From Candidatus Planktophila sulfonica (GTDB lineage: Bacteria > Actinomycetota > Actinomycetes > Nanopelagicales > Nanopelagicaceae): a stretch of DNA of 64,000 nucleotides. Location of the stretch: positions 496,001 through 560,000 of the forward strand of contig NZ_CP016773.1 of the NCBI RefSeq assembly GCF_002288065.1, written 5' to 3'. The notes below the pieces were generated by a model that was given only the letters and a program-made list of their open reading frames with translations, searched no databases and was not told the DNA's origin. A program made the translations under genes and the position numbers. This document shows, piece by piece, positions 35,044-44,348 of the stretch (its first letter is position 1; each line of letters opens with the position of its first letter).

Positions 35044-35121
35044 GTGGGGAGAGGTGGGGCGAGATAGGGAAAATATTGGTGAATAGTGGTGTAAAAAGGG
35101 GGAAAGTGGTGTAAAGTGGGG
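35044..35121 (+). promoter_or_regulatory. Extended MraZ operator: eight G-rich repeats on a 10-base period
   Basis: Units start at 35044 (GTGGGG), 35054 (GTGGGG), 35064 (ATAGGG), 35076 (TTGGTG), 35086 (GTGGTG), 35096 (AAGGGG), 35106 (GTGGTG) and 35116 (GTGGGG). All steps are 10 bases except the third to fourth, which is 12. MraZ is known to bind a few TGGG/GTGG-type direct repeats upstream of its own gene; the last three or four units here are the most regular. The array ends 52 bases before the mraZ ATG. Confidence 0.8.
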
Positions 35122-35173
35122 AATTGAGCGAGGAATACACGCTCAAACCAACTTGGGGAAGGTGGTGAAGACA

Positions 35174-35605
35174 ATGTTTCTAGGCACACACGAACCACGC
35201 CTTGATGAAAAAGGCCGTCTCATCCTTCCTGCCAAATTCCGTGAAGATCTCTCATCAGGTCTAGTTATCACCAAGGGACAAGAGCGATGCCTCTATGTCT
35301 TCCCAGCTGCTGAATTCGCAACGATCACTGAAACGTTGCGCCAAGCCCCAGTGACTGCAAAGAGCGCTCGCGATTACCAGCGCGTGATGTTTGCAGGCGC
35401 CCACGATGAAATTCCTGACCGCCAAGGTCGCGTCACCATCCCACAAGGTCTTCGCACATATGCAGGCCTTGAAAAAGAGTGCGTTGTTATCGGCGCAAAT
35501 ACTCGCGTTGAAATTTGGGATAGCGCTGCATGGAACGAATACCTCGCTGATCGCGAAAAGAGTTTTGCTGATGTCTCCGAAGAAGTTTTTCCGGGACTTT
35601 TTTAG
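35174..35605 (+). CDS. mraZ: Transcriptional regulator MraZ
   Basis: DNA-binding protein of 143 residues made of two AbrB-like SpoVT folds: [20 protein letters not shown] and KFRE at the N-terminus, and [22 protein letters not shown] in two parts from about residue 75. MraZ forms a ring and represses the division/cell-wall operon by binding repeats like those just upstream. I start at ATG 35174 because MFLGTH is the conserved family start; TTG 35153 would add seven unconserved residues. GGGGAAGG upstream may serve as ribosome site. The stop codon lies inside a 12-base inverted repeat. Confidence 0.96.
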   Translation: MFLGTHEPRLDEKGRLILPAKFREDLSSGLVITKGQERCLYVFPAAEFATITETLRQAPVTAKSARDYQRVMFAGAHDEIPDRQGRVTIPQGLRTYAGLEKECVVIGANTRVEIWDSAAWNEYLADREKSFADVSEEVFPGLF

Positions 35606-35618
35606 AACATCAGCAAAA
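35563..35618. repeat. 12-base inverted repeat spanning the mraZ stop codon
   Basis: TTTTGCTGATGT (35563-35574) and ACATCAGCAAAA (35607-35618) are perfectly complementary with 32 bases between; the left arm encodes part of the MraZ C-terminus. There is no T-run after the right arm, so it is not a standard terminator. It may form an RNA stem across the end of mraZ. Confidence 0.7.
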
Positions 35619-35630
35619 AACATTTAAAAC

Positions 35631-35682
35631 AACTAAATAGCACAACTGAATAGCACGACCGAAGAACACAACTACATAGAGC
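35631..35682 (+). repeat. Four tandem 13-base repeats between mraZ and rsmH
   Basis: Copies at 35631 (AACTAAATAGCAC) and 35644 (AACTGAATAGCAC) differ by one base. Copy 3 at 35657 (GACCGAAGAACAC) matches copy 2 at 9 of 13 positions, and copy 4 at 35670 (AACTACATAGAGC) matches copy 1 at 10 of 13. They run without gaps into the 5' arm of the RNA structure that follows. Confidence 0.7.
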
Positions 35683-35799
35683 GCTCATTTGTGGCCACCG
35701 CCGACCTTTCCATTCATGTTAGGCCGGCAGCGACGTCCCTTCCCCGGCGTCGCTATCGAAAAAGATCCGTCGGCCGGCGGTGACCAGAGATGAGCGCTC
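35679..35799 (+). ncRNA. Structured leader RNA upstream of rsmH, candidate mraW RNA motif
   Basis: A long closing stem is evident: GAGCGCTCAT (35679-35688) pairs fully with ATGAGCGCTC (35790-35799), TGG (35692-35694) with CCA (35784-35786), and CACCGCCG (35696-35703) with CGGCGGTG (35775-35782). Inside, GCGACG and CGTCGC close a hairpin with loop TCCCTTCCCCGG, and GGCCG/CGGCC can pair. The position immediately before rsmH (mraW) in an actinobacterium fits the mraW RNA motif, a predicted cis-regulatory RNA. A further perfect hairpin TTATTGC-aca-GCAATAA follows at 35804-35820. The structure is well supported; the family name rests on context. Confidence 0.72.
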
Positions 35800-35857
35800 G
35801 AAGTTATTGCACAGCAATAAAAAGTTAATGAAACGAAGTAAGAGAACGGGGGAGAAG

Positions 35858-36799
35858 ATGCAACATATATCTGTAATGCGCGATCGCTGCGTCGATCTGC
35901 TTGCTCCCGCAATTCTTGCTTCTTCAAATCCTGTTGTTGTTGATGGAACTCTCGGTCTCGGTGGACATACAGAAGCTCTCTTGCAGCGTTTTGAAAACCT
36001 TACTGTTATTGGAATTGATCGCGATGAAATCGCACTAGAGCGCGCAACAAAGCGCCTTGCACCGTATGCAGATCGCCTCAAGACAGCGCATTGCGTCTTT
36101 GATCAGATTTCAACTGTTGTAGAAGGCTTTGGATATAGTCACATTAATGGCGCCCTCTTTGACCTTGGTGTCTCATCAATCCAACTCGATGAAACAGATC
36201 GTGGATTCTCTTATTCACAAGATGCGCCACTTGATATGCGTATGGATCGCAGCCGCGGAATTACAGCATCAGAGATTCTCAATACTTACGAACCAGGCAA
36301 GCTAGTTCAAATTCTTCGCACTTACGGTGAAGAGAAGTTTGCAACTCGTATTGTTGAAAATATCGTCAAAGCACGCGCAAAGGCGCCACTGAATTCAACA
36401 ACTGAATTGGCAACTCTTGTAAAAGAGAGCATCCCTGCAGCTACACGTCGCACAGGTGGCAACCCTGCAAAGCGCACTTTCCAAGCACTTCGCATTGAGG
36501 CTAATGACGAACTTGGCGCAATCACTCGCGCACTTCCTGATGCACTTGAACTTCTCATGGTGGGTGGTCGTCTCGTGGTGATGTCTTTCCAGTCACTTGA
36601 AGATCGCATCGTTAAAGAGGTCTTTGCAGAGGCGTCAACGTCGAAATCTCCACGCAATCTTCCTATCGAACTTCCTGAATATGCAGCGAAGTTCTCACTT
36701 GTCTTCCGCTCAAGTGAGACTCCAACTGCAGAAGAGCTCGAATCCAATCCACGTTCGGCATCAGTTCGCCTTCGTGCAATCGAGAGGGTGGCTGCCTAA
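35858..36799 (+). CDS. rsmH: 16S rRNA m4C1402 methyltransferase RsmH (MraW)
   Basis: SAM-dependent methyltransferase of 313 residues that methylates N4 of C1402 in 16S rRNA. It starts MQHISVMRDRCVDLLAPAI, has the SAM loop VVDGTLGLGGHTEALLQRF, then LFDLGVSSIQLDETDRGFSY and GNPAKRTFQALRIEAN. I start at ATG 35858, which has GGGGGAG just upstream and where the family's H(I/V)SV motif begins; in-frame codons further 5' would overlap the leader RNA. Its stop shares a base with the ftsL start. Confidence 0.95.
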   Translation: MQHISVMRDRCVDLLAPAILASSNPVVVDGTLGLGGHTEALLQRFENLTVIGIDRDEIALERATKRLAPYADRLKTAHCVFDQISTVVEGFGYSHINGALFDLGVSSIQLDETDRGFSYSQDAPLDMRMDRSRGITASEILNTYEPGKLVQILRTYGEEKFATRIVENIVKARAKAPLNSTTELATLVKESIPAATRRTGGNPAKRTFQALRIEANDELGAITRALPDALELLMVGGRLVVMSFQSLEDRIVKEVFAEASTSKSPRNLPIELPEYAAKFSLVFRSSETPTAEELESNPRSASVRLRAIERVAA

Positions 36800-37227
36800 T
36801 GTCTCTGGCTACCGCTCGTAAAGTTTCAACTGCTCGTCCTGTTACAAAGAAATCTGCGCCTAAGGCAAAGAAGCAGGTATCAGAGCGCACCGCCGAGATT
36901 ATTTCGGGTCTCTTCCCTGAAATTTCATCTGGTGCCCGCGCAACACATAAATACTTTGCGACATTCTTAACTGTTGTCAGTGCAGCAGGCTTCCTCGTAC
37001 TTCTTGGAGTTAACACACTCCTAGCTCAAGATGCATTCACACTCTCTAATCTCAAGACAGAAGCGAAGGCTGTAGCTGATCAACGCGATGCAGTAAATCG
37101 CCAGATTGATTCTTATGCTGCTCCTGAGAAGTTAGCTGCTGCTGCTGCAGCTCTTGGAATGCGCCCATCTGAGACCCCGGTCTTCCTTGATCTCACAACG
37201 CCAGAAGGCGGTGTAGCAAATGGGTAA
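36799..37227 (+). CDS. ftsL: Cell division protein FtsL-like
   Basis: Bitopic divisome protein of 142 residues: a basic cytoplasmic N-terminus (KKSAPKAKK), one helix (TFLTVVSAAGFLVLLGVNTL, about residues 55-75), then a short periplasmic coiled-coil stretch (LKTEAKAVADQRDAVNRQID) and a conserved-type AAALGMRPSETPVF end. It has no strong sequence signature, as is normal for FtsL; assignment relies on topology and on its place between rsmH and ftsI. Confidence 0.85.
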   Translation: MSLATARKVSTARPVTKKSAPKAKKQVSERTAEIISGLFPEISSGARATHKYFATFLTVVSAAGFLVLLGVNTLLAQDAFTLSNLKTEAKAVADQRDAVNRQIDSYAAPEKLAAAAAALGMRPSETPVFLDLTTPEGGVANG

Positions 37228-39025
37228 CCTGCTCTTATCTAAAGCCCGCATCAATATTTTAATTATCGGAATTTTCGTCCTCTTTACAATCCTGGCAGCA
37301 CAGCTCTTTAGAGTGCAGGTTGTTCAGGCAAGTAATTACCAGGAAAAGGCTGCCAATGAGATGCAGTCAACACGCACAATTCCAGCTCAACGCGGTGAAA
37401 TCACAGATATTAACGGCGTCGCCTTTGCTCGCAGCGTTTCAGCAATCACCATCGTCGTCGATCAGACACAAATCACTGATCCTGCGCGAGTTGCAAACTT
37501 TGTTGCTCCCATCTTGGGTCTGTCCGCTGCTGATGTTCAAGAGAACATCACAGGCACCCGAAAGTACTCAATTGTTCTTAAGAATGGTCGCCCAGCTCTC
37601 TGGGATAAGTTGACCGAAGCAATTTATGAATACAACAAAGCTCTTGATGATAAGTACTTTGATAAGCGCATCATCGGCTTCTTCCCAGAGCGTTCATATA
37701 TCCGCGAATATCCATCAGGGCAGCTGATTTCATCACTCGTTGGTTTCGTTCGCGCTGATGGAATTGGTGCAACCGGAATCGAATCAAGTTTGAACTCAAT
37801 CATCACCGGCACAGATGGCAAGTATTCATATGCACGTGGCTATGGAGCTGAAATCCCTGGTTCACAGCGCGAAATCGTTGCAGCAAAGGCCGGCACAAAT
37901 ATTCGTCTCACCATCAATCGCGATGTGCAGTGGGTTGCATCTAAGGCAATCGCCGATGCAGTCAAGAGCGCGAACGCAGTCAGCGGCACCGTCATTGTGA
38001 TGGATCCAAAAACAGGCGCCATCGTCGCTCACGCTACGGCTCCAACATTTAATCCAAATAACACAAAGAATGTGCCTCTTGCATTGATGCGTAACCCATC
38101 TGTCCAAGATGTCTACGAACCAGGATCAACTGGAAAAGTTATGACAATGGCGGCAGCTCTTGAAGAGAAGACAATTACTCCAACAACAGTATTTACAGTG
38201 CCTTACATGCTCAAGCGCGGTGGTTCTCCGTTCCACGATCACGAACCACATCCAACTCAACAGCTGACATCTTCAGGAATCCTCGCTGTTTCCAGTAACA
38301 CTGGAACAATTAAAGTTGGCGAAACCATGAGCAATGACACGCTCCACAGCTACCTCACTAGATTCGGTATTGGCATCAAGACAGGTTCCGGACTTCCAGG
38401 TGAATCTGCAGGATTGCTTCGCCCGGTTTCAAACTGGTCTGGAACTACTGCTCCAACAGTTGCATTCGGTCAGGGATACTCAGTAACAGCAATGCAGGCC
38501 ACTAGCGTCTTTGCAACGATTGCTAATAACGGCGTGCGCGTCTCACCAACAGTTATTGCAGGAACAAGTGATCCATCAGGGCACTTCACTCCAACAGCAA
38601 ATCGCTCTAGCGTTCGTGTCGTCAGCGAAGATACCGCAATCAAACTTCGTCTCATGATGGAGAGCGTTGTTTCATCTCAGGGAACCGCGCCCAGTGCAGC
38701 GATACCTGGATATCGCGTTGCTGGCAAGACAGGTACCGCAATGAGATACGACCAGAAGACAGGTCGCTACAGCGGTTACACCGCATCATTTATTGGTTTC
38801 GCTCCTGCAGATGCTCCTCGCTATGTCATCAGCGTTACTCTGCAAGATCCACGTAACGGCCACTACGGCGGTTCACTTGGTGGGCCTGTCTTTAAGAAGG
38901 TAATGACTTTCGTTCTTCAATCAGAGCACGTTGCACCAACTGGCACCAAGGTGCTTCCTGTTGCTCTTACAAAGTCTGAACTCACTCGAGCTCGCGCAAC
39001 ACAGGTAAGCGCAAAGAAGCAATGA
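37220..39025 (+). CDS. ftsI: Division-specific class B penicillin-binding protein (FtsI/PBP3)
   Basis: Septal peptidoglycan transpeptidase of 601 residues. After one transmembrane helix (INILIIGIFVLFTILAAQLF) comes the class B dimerisation region (IPAQRGEITDINGVAFA). The transpeptidase motifs are S303-T-G-K306, S358-S-N360 and K503-T-G505. No C-terminal PASTA domain is present. It overlaps ftsL by 8 bases and murE by 4. FtsW, its glycosyltransferase partner, is encoded further along the same operon. Confidence 0.96.
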   Translation: MGNLLLSKARINILIIGIFVLFTILAAQLFRVQVVQASNYQEKAANEMQSTRTIPAQRGEITDINGVAFARSVSAITIVVDQTQITDPARVANFVAPILGLSAADVQENITGTRKYSIVLKNGRPALWDKLTEAIYEYNKALDDKYFDKRIIGFFPERSYIREYPSGQLISSLVGFVRADGIGATGIESSLNSIITGTDGKYSYARGYGAEIPGSQREIVAAKAGTNIRLTINRDVQWVASKAIADAVKSANAVSGTVIVMDPKTGAIVAHATAPTFNPNNTKNVPLALMRNPSVQDVYEPGSTGKVMTMAAALEEKTITPTTVFTVPYMLKRGGSPFHDHEPHPTQQLTSSGILAVSSNTGTIKVGETMSNDTLHSYLTRFGIGIKTGSGLPGESAGLLRPVSNWSGTTAPTVAFGQGYSVTAMQATSVFATIANNGVRVSPTVIAGTSDPSGHFTPTANRSSVRVVSEDTAIKLRLMMESVVSSQGTAPSAAIPGYRVAGKTGTAMRYDQKTGRYSGYTASFIGFAPADAPRYVISVTLQDPRNGHYGGSLGGPVFKKVMTFVLQSEHVAPTGTKVLPVALTKSELTRARATQVSAKKQ

Positions 39026-40503
39026 TTCGCACCCTCGCACCGTTTACTGCGACCCTCGAAGATACGGCGCAGTTGATAGGTGCATCTCTACACGGTGACA
39101 ACGTCACCTTTACTGGCGTCACTCATGTGGATTCAGAAGTTGAAGCAGGCGATCTCTTTCTTGCAATTCCTGGGGCACGTGTACATGGTGCGACCTTCGT
39201 TCAAGCAGCGGTAAAGCGTGGTGCCGTTGCCGTTCTAACAGATGAAGCCGGCCTTGTTCACTGTTCTGGGATTCCGGCCCTCGTCGTTAAGGATGTCCGT
39301 ACTGCAGGAGCACTTGCCGCTTCCTCTTTATATAAATATCCAACGCGTGATCTTGTCAGTATTGGAATTACCGGAACTAACGGAAAGACCACAGTTTCAA
39401 CTCTGCTCTACCAAATCTTCGAAGCAGTTGGCCGCGAGACCGGTCTTATTGGCACTGTTGAAACGCGCATCGGCGCAGAAGTTGTAAAGAGCTCACGCAC
39501 AACTCCTGAGGCAACTGAGCTTCAAGCACTTGCCGCTGTCATGCGCGAACGTCATATGCGCCATCTAGTTATGGAAGTTTCCAGCCATGCACTCTCTTTA
39601 AAGCGCACGAAAGGTAGCCACTTCTCCATAGCTGCCTTCACCAACCTCTCGCAAGATCACTTAGATTTTCACCACGATATGGATTCGTATTTTGCAGCCA
39701 AGGCGCAACTCTTTACCTCTGAATATGCCGAACAAGGATTTATCAATATAGATTCACCATACGGTCAGCGCATTGTTACCGAGGCAGCGATTCCCGTTAC
39801 AACGGTCTCGCGAGCAAATAAAGAAGCTACCTGGCACTTCACAGAGACTCACAACGTTTCTCGCGGAATCGAATTCAGTATTCGTGGCGCAGGCGGAATC
39901 TTGATTGAATCACGTACTCGACTCTTTGGTGGATACAACCTCGACAACTTATTACTTGCGATTGCTATCGCCGTTGAATGCGGAATTGATCCCATAGAAC
40001 TTGCGGCGATTATTCCAACGCTATCTGGTGCACCAGGTCGTCTTGAATCGGTTTCACTTGGTCAGCGTTATGCAGCGCTGGTTGATTACGCGCATTCACC
40101 CGATGCGGTAAGCAACGTCCTTGCGGCAGCTCGCGAATTTACAACAGGCAAAATCATTGCTGTTCTTGGTTGCGGGGGAGACCGCGACTCTTCCAAGCGT
40201 CCGCTCATGGGTTCAGCGTTGGTACAGGGCGCTGATATTGCAATCTTTACCAGCGACAATCCACGATCAGAATCTCCAAGCGAGATACTTTCTCAGATGA
40301 CAGCCTCGCTTACCTACAACGCACCTTCTCAAATCATTGAAGATCGCAGCGATGCAATTTGTGCAGCTGTCGCTCTCGCATCAGATGGAGATACAGTCTT
40401 AGTTCTCGGCAAAGGACATGAAACCGGACAAGAAGTAGCAGGCGTAGTGACACCCTTCGATGATCGCATTGCGCTGGCGCAAGCGATAGAGGCCAAGCCA
40501 TGA
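39022..40503 (+). CDS. murE: UDP-MurNAc-tripeptide ligase MurE
   Basis: Cytoplasmic Mur ligase of 493 residues adding the third stem residue (usually meso-diaminopimelate in this group) to UDP-MurNAc-L-Ala-D-Glu. The P-loop GITGTNGKTTVSTLL is near residue 115, and the central NLSQDHLDFHHDM and late ALVDYAHSPDAV, TSDNPRSESP regions are MurE marks. DNPR is the motif linked with diaminopimelate specificity. Overlaps at both ends (ATGA) indicate coupling with ftsI and murF. Confidence 0.96.
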   Translation: MIRTLAPFTATLEDTAQLIGASLHGDNVTFTGVTHVDSEVEAGDLFLAIPGARVHGATFVQAAVKRGAVAVLTDEAGLVHCSGIPALVVKDVRTAGALAASSLYKYPTRDLVSIGITGTNGKTTVSTLLYQIFEAVGRETGLIGTVETRIGAEVVKSSRTTPEATELQALAAVMRERHMRHLVMEVSSHALSLKRTKGSHFSIAAFTNLSQDHLDFHHDMDSYFAAKAQLFTSEYAEQGFINIDSPYGQRIVTEAAIPVTTVSRANKEATWHFTETHNVSRGIEFSIRGAGGILIESRTRLFGGYNLDNLLLAIAIAVECGIDPIELAAIIPTLSGAPGRLESVSLGQRYAALVDYAHSPDAVSNVLAAAREFTTGKIIAVLGCGGDRDSSKRPLMGSALVQGADIAIFTSDNPRSESPSEILSQMTASLTYNAPSQIIEDRSDAICAAVALASDGDTVLVLGKGHETGQEVAGVVTPFDDRIALAQAIEAKP

Positions 40504-41891
40504 TTGCAATGAAAGCATCTGAAATCGCATCAGTTATTCAAGGAACACTGCACGGTGATGACGTCACGGTGACAGAAGCAGCTGTTATTAACTCTGCCGA
40601 AGCAACTCCCGGCTCACTCTTCTTAGCAATCAAAGGCGAAAAGGTAGATGGGCACGACTATGTAGCTGATGCTCGATCTCATGGCGCAGTGCTGACCATT
40701 TCAACGAAGTCAGTCGAAGGTTCACACATCGTTGTATCCGATGTAGTAGTAGCTTTGGGCAAACTTGCACAGCATGTTCGTAGCAACTTGCTTAATCTCA
40801 CCGTCATCGGAATTACCGGCTCACAGGGAAAGACGACGACAAAAGAATTATTGGCGACTGTTCTTTCATCAGCGGCGCCAACAGTTGCACCCCACGGAAA
40901 TTTCAATAATGAAATTGGCGCTCCGCTTTCCCTGCTTCATTGCACCGAGGCGACTAAATACTGCATCATTGAAATGGGCGCACGCCACAAAGGCGATATC
41001 GCGCACCTCTGTTCAATCGCACAACCCAACATCGGACTTGTCCTTAAGGTAGGAACAGCCCACGTTGGTGAATTCGGTTCTGTTAAAGCAATCGCTGAAA
41101 CTAAATCAGAACTCGTTGCTTCCCTTCATGAAGAAGGGATTGGAATTCTAGGAACATACGACGAATTCACCCCGAAGATGGCAGCGCTTCACAAGGGCAA
41201 GAACATCACCTTTGGTGAAGGCCCTGATTGCGATATCCGTGCCACCGATATTGAAGTTCGCGAAGGTCGCGCACATTTCGATCTCGTTACTCCTGAAGGG
41301 CGCAGTGCAGTCGGATTGCGCATTGTTGGGCTGCATCAAGTAGCTAACGCTCTCGCGGTGGCATCTGTTGCAACTGTCCTCGGATTCTCTCTCGATCAAA
41401 TCGCCGGCGGACTTTCGACCGCGGAATCAGCCGCCAAGTGGCGCATGGAAATTCACGAACTTCCTTCACTCGTTCTGATCAACGATGCCTACAACGCTAG
41501 CCCCGAAGCGATGGCAGCGGCCTTGCAGACTCTGGTCCTCTTTGCGCAAGAGCGCGGGGGAGAGTCATGGGCATTCGTAGGAAAAATGAATGAACTCGGC
41601 GAGTCATCTGATGCCGATCACGCAGGTATTGGCACCCTTGCCTCAGAACTTGGAATCGATCATCTGGTCTGCGTTGGAGCTCCAATCTACGGAGCAAAGA
41701 TTGCAGCAGATAGCGCCACCTCTGTTCATCTCTGCGCCGATAAAGCTGAAGCACTCACCGTTGCAGCCAATATCAATCCTGGAGATGTTGCGTTGGTAAA
41801 GGCGTCACGATCGGAGAAGCTTGAAGAGTTAGCAGAATCAATTTCTGCACAGTGGTTGGAAAAAATGAAAGAGAGTGAAGAGAACGCATGA
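40500..41891 (+). CDS. murF: UDP-MurNAc-tripeptide--D-Ala-D-Ala ligase MurF
   Basis: Mur ligase of 463 residues that adds the D-Ala-D-Ala dipeptide. The ATP loop [15 protein letters not shown] is near residue 105, followed by [15 protein letters not shown] and [13 protein letters not shown], all diagnostic for Mur[19 protein letters not shown] carries the usual C-terminal motif. ATG 40500 overlaps the murE stop; an ATG three codons later is possible. The 3' end overlaps mraY by 4 bases. Confidence 0.96.
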   Translation: MIAMKASEIASVIQGTLHGDDVTVTEAAVINSAEATPGSLFLAIKGEKVDGHDYVADARSHGAVLTISTKSVEGSHIVVSDVVVALGKLAQHVRSNLLNLTVIGITGSQGKTTTKELLATVLSSAAPTVAPHGNFNNEIGAPLSLLHCTEATKYCIIEMGARHKGDIAHLCSIAQPNIGLVLKVGTAHVGEFGSVKAIAETKSELVASLHEEGIGILGTYDEFTPKMAALHKGKNITFGEGPDCDIRATDIEVREGRAHFDLVTPEGRSAVGLRIVGLHQVANALAVASVATVLGFSLDQIAGGLSTAESAAKWRMEIHELPSLVLINDAYNASPEAMAAALQTLVLFAQERGGESWAFVGKMNELGESSDADHAGIGTLASELGIDHLVCVGAPIYGAKIAADSATSVHLCADKAEALTVAANINPGDVALVKASRSEKLEELAESISAQWLEKMKESEENA

Positions 41892-42946
41892 AGCTGATTT
41901 TGATTGCTGGAGCTCTCGCTCTCATCCTTTCACTCTTTGGAACCCCCGCGCTCATTAAAGCGTTAGCTCGTCGCGGTTACGGGCAGATCATTCGTGATGA
42001 CGGTCCATCTACACATCACACCAAGCGCGGTACCCCAACAATGGGTGGGCTCATCATTATTTTTGCTTCTCTCGTTGCTTATCTTGTGGCGCACGCTGTC
42101 ACACAGAGTTCTATTTCGACTTCAGCAATTCTGATTCTCGGACTTGTCATCAGCCTTGGTTTTGTTGGCTTCCTCGATGATTACATGAAGATTTCTCGTC
42201 AGAACTCTCGCGGCATCAGCGGCAAGCAGAAGATCCTCGGACAAGTTCTCTTTGCATCGATCTTTGGTTACCTCGGAACTCGTTTTCCAGATAAAGATGG
42301 ACTTACTCCAATCTCGCTCAATCTCTCAACTGTGCGCGATACGAGTATCACCCTTGGCGTAGTACTTGTTGTTATTTGGATTGCGCTCATGGTTACTGCA
42401 ACAAGTAACGGAGTAAACCTCACCGACGGACTCGATGGATTAGCAACGGGTGCATCTGTCATGACCTTCTTGGCATTTGTTCTGATTGGCGTCTGGGAAT
42501 TCGGTCAGAGCTGCGCAGTTACTGCTTCTGCAAACTGTTACAACGTGCGCGACCCACTTGACCTCGCAGTACTTGCTGCAGCATTTGCAGGTGCATGTAC
42601 AGGTTTCCTTTGGTGGAACGCATCTCCTGCAAAAATCTTTATGGGAGATACCGGCTCACTTGCTCTTGGTGGAGCTCTCGCTGGCTTAGCTGCCTCCCTT
42701 CGCGTTCAACTCTTGCTCATTCCACTGGGCGGACTCTTCGTCATCATTACTCTTTCAGTTGCGCTTCAGGTGCTTTATTTCCGCATCACTGGTGGTAAGC
42801 GACTCTTCAAAATGGCGCCACTACAACATCACTTCGAACTTATGGGTTGGGGCGAAGTCACCATCGTGCTTCGTTTCTGGATCATCGCTGGCCTCAGCGT
42901 CGCTCTTGGTCTCGGACTTTTCTATACACAATGGGTAGCAAGCTAA
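41888..42946 (+). CDS. mraY: Phospho-MurNAc-pentapeptide transferase MraY
   Basis: Polytopic enzyme of 352 residues with ten helices that attaches phospho-MurNAc-pentapeptide to undecaprenyl phosphate, forming lipid I. The signatures are [35 protein letters not shown] and [12 protein letters not shown]; the aspartates of DDY, LDG and GDTGS form the active site. [11 protein letters not shown] closes the family pattern. Its lipid substrate is recycled by UppP, partly visible at the window start. Confidence 0.97.
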   Translation: MKLILIAGALALILSLFGTPALIKALARRGYGQIIRDDGPSTHHTKRGTPTMGGLIIIFASLVAYLVAHAVTQSSISTSAILILGLVISLGFVGFLDDYMKISRQNSRGISGKQKILGQVLFASIFGYLGTRFPDKDGLTPISLNLSTVRDTSITLGVVLVVIWIALMVTATSNGVNLTDGLDGLATGASVMTFLAFVLIGVWEFGQSCAVTASANCYNVRDPLDLAVLAAAFAGACTGFLWWNASPAKIFMGDTGSLALGGALAGLAASLRVQLLLIPLGGLFVIITLSVALQVLYFRITGGKRLFKMAPLQHHFELMGWGEVTIVLRFWIIAGLSVALGLGLFYTQWVAS

Positions 42947-42953
42947 AACTCCT

Positions 42954-44348
42954 ATGGCACATGCTCTCTACACAAACCTCGATGGCAAACGAATTCTTGT
43001 TGCCGGCGCAGGGGTTACGGGCGCAGCTTGTGCGCGTGCGTTGGAAAAACGAGGCTCCACTGTCACGATTGTTGACGAGAAAGTAACGTCGCTCGAAAGT
43101 TTCTCAGTCATCACACCTGATGCAGTTAGTTTCTCGAACTTTGATCTCTTATTGGTATCACCTGGATGGCGCGAAGATCATCCTGTTGTACTCGCAGCCC
43201 GTGCTGAGCGAATTGCTCTGATCAATGAAGTAGACCTTGCCTGGAGCCTTAAGCCAACTGGTCAAAAATGGATTGCGCTGACCGGAACCAATGGCAAGAC
43301 ATCGACAGTTGAACTCACTGCCGCAATGCTTCGTAGCGGCGGATTCCAGGCAGTTGCTTGCGGCAATGTCGGCACAACTGTGATTGAAACTGTTGATTCC
43401 ATTGAAAAGCACGACTTTCTCGTTCTCGAACTTTCTTCGTTCCAGCTTCACTGGCTAGAAGATGCGCAATTTGTATCTTCTGCAATTCTTAACATCGCCC
43501 AAGATCACGTGGATTGGCATGGCTCATTTGATGCCTATGCAAAAGATAAAATCTCTATTCTTGATAAATCAATGACTGCAGTTCTCAACGCTGATGATGG
43601 CGAGATTGTTAACCGCACTACACATTGGCAGGGACGTAAAGTCTTCTTCTCACTCGATACTCCTGCACCCGGTGAAATTGGAGTAGTTGAGGAACTACTA
43701 GTGGATCGTGCCTTTGTTGCTGATACGCAAGAAGCGTCCATGATCTGCGAACTCGTTGAAGTAACACCAACAGTTCCCCATAACGTCTCCAATACTTTGG
43801 CAGCAGCAGGTCTTGCCCGCACAGTCGGAACGTCACACGAAGCTATTCGCGCTGCTATTCAAGAATTTAGCCCTGGCCGCCATCGCATTGAAAAGGTGGG
43901 CGAGAAAGATGGAATTGCGTGGATCAATGATTCCAAGGCGACCAATCCGCATGCCGCATCTGCCTCAATCATGTCAGCGCTCTCAGTCATCTGGGTTGCT
44001 GGGGGATTAGCAAAAGGTGCATCGATGTCAGAGCTTGTTACTCGTATCAAATCACGTGTGCGCGTCGCAATTCTCATCGGTGAAGATCGAGAACTGATCG
44101 CGCAAGAGTTAACCGAGAAGGCATCACACATCGAGATAATTCGAATAGATGCACCGACTGATTATGTTAAAGGCGGAGCAAGTAATTCATTAATGGAAGA
44201 AGTTGTGCGAGCAGCACACGCGAAGGCACTTTCCGGAGATACCGTCCTTTTGGCTCCTGCATGCGCATCAATGGACCAATTCATTTCCTACGGTGATCGC
44301 GGAGATAGATTTAAAGATGCAGTAGAGAAAGTTGTTCTCAATGGCTAA
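42954..44348 (+). CDS. murD: UDP-MurNAc-L-alanine--D-glutamate ligase MurD
   Basis: Mur ligase of 464 residues adding D-glutamate. The N-terminal Rossmann part is RILVAGAGVTGAACARALEK, the ATP loop is ALTGTNGKTSTVELT, and later motifs are LNIAQDHVDWHGS, PGRHRIEKVGEKDGIAWIND in two parts, and SKATNPHAASASI. The gene starts 7 bases after mraY and its stop is inside the start region of ftsW. Confidence 0.96.
   Translation: MAHALYTNLDGKRILVAGAGVTGAACARALEKRGSTVTIVDEKVTSLESFSVITPDAVSFSNFDLLLVSPGWREDHPVVLAARAERIALINEVDLAWSLKPTGQKWIALTGTNGKTSTVELTAAMLRSGGFQAVACGNVGTTVIETVDSIEKHDFLVLELSSFQLHWLEDAQFVSSAILNIAQDHVDWHGSFDAYAKDKISILDKSMTAVLNADDGEIVNRTTHWQGRKVFFSLDTPAPGEIGVVEELLVDRAFVADTQEASMICELVEVTPTVPHNVSNTLAAAGLARTVGTSHEAIRAAIQEFSPGRHRIEKVGEKDGIAWINDSKATNPHAASASIMSALSVIWVAGGLAKGASMSELVTRIKSRVRVAILIGEDRELIAQELTEKASHIEIIRIDAPTDYVKGGASNSLMEEVVRAAHAKALSGDTVLLAPACASMDQFISYGDRGDRFKDAVEKVVLNG

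Noticed and set aside
35780-35857. In-frame 5' extension of rsmH.
   Set aside because: It starts inside the 3' arm of the structured leader RNA. The conserved N-terminus begins at ATG 35858, which has a strong ribosome site.
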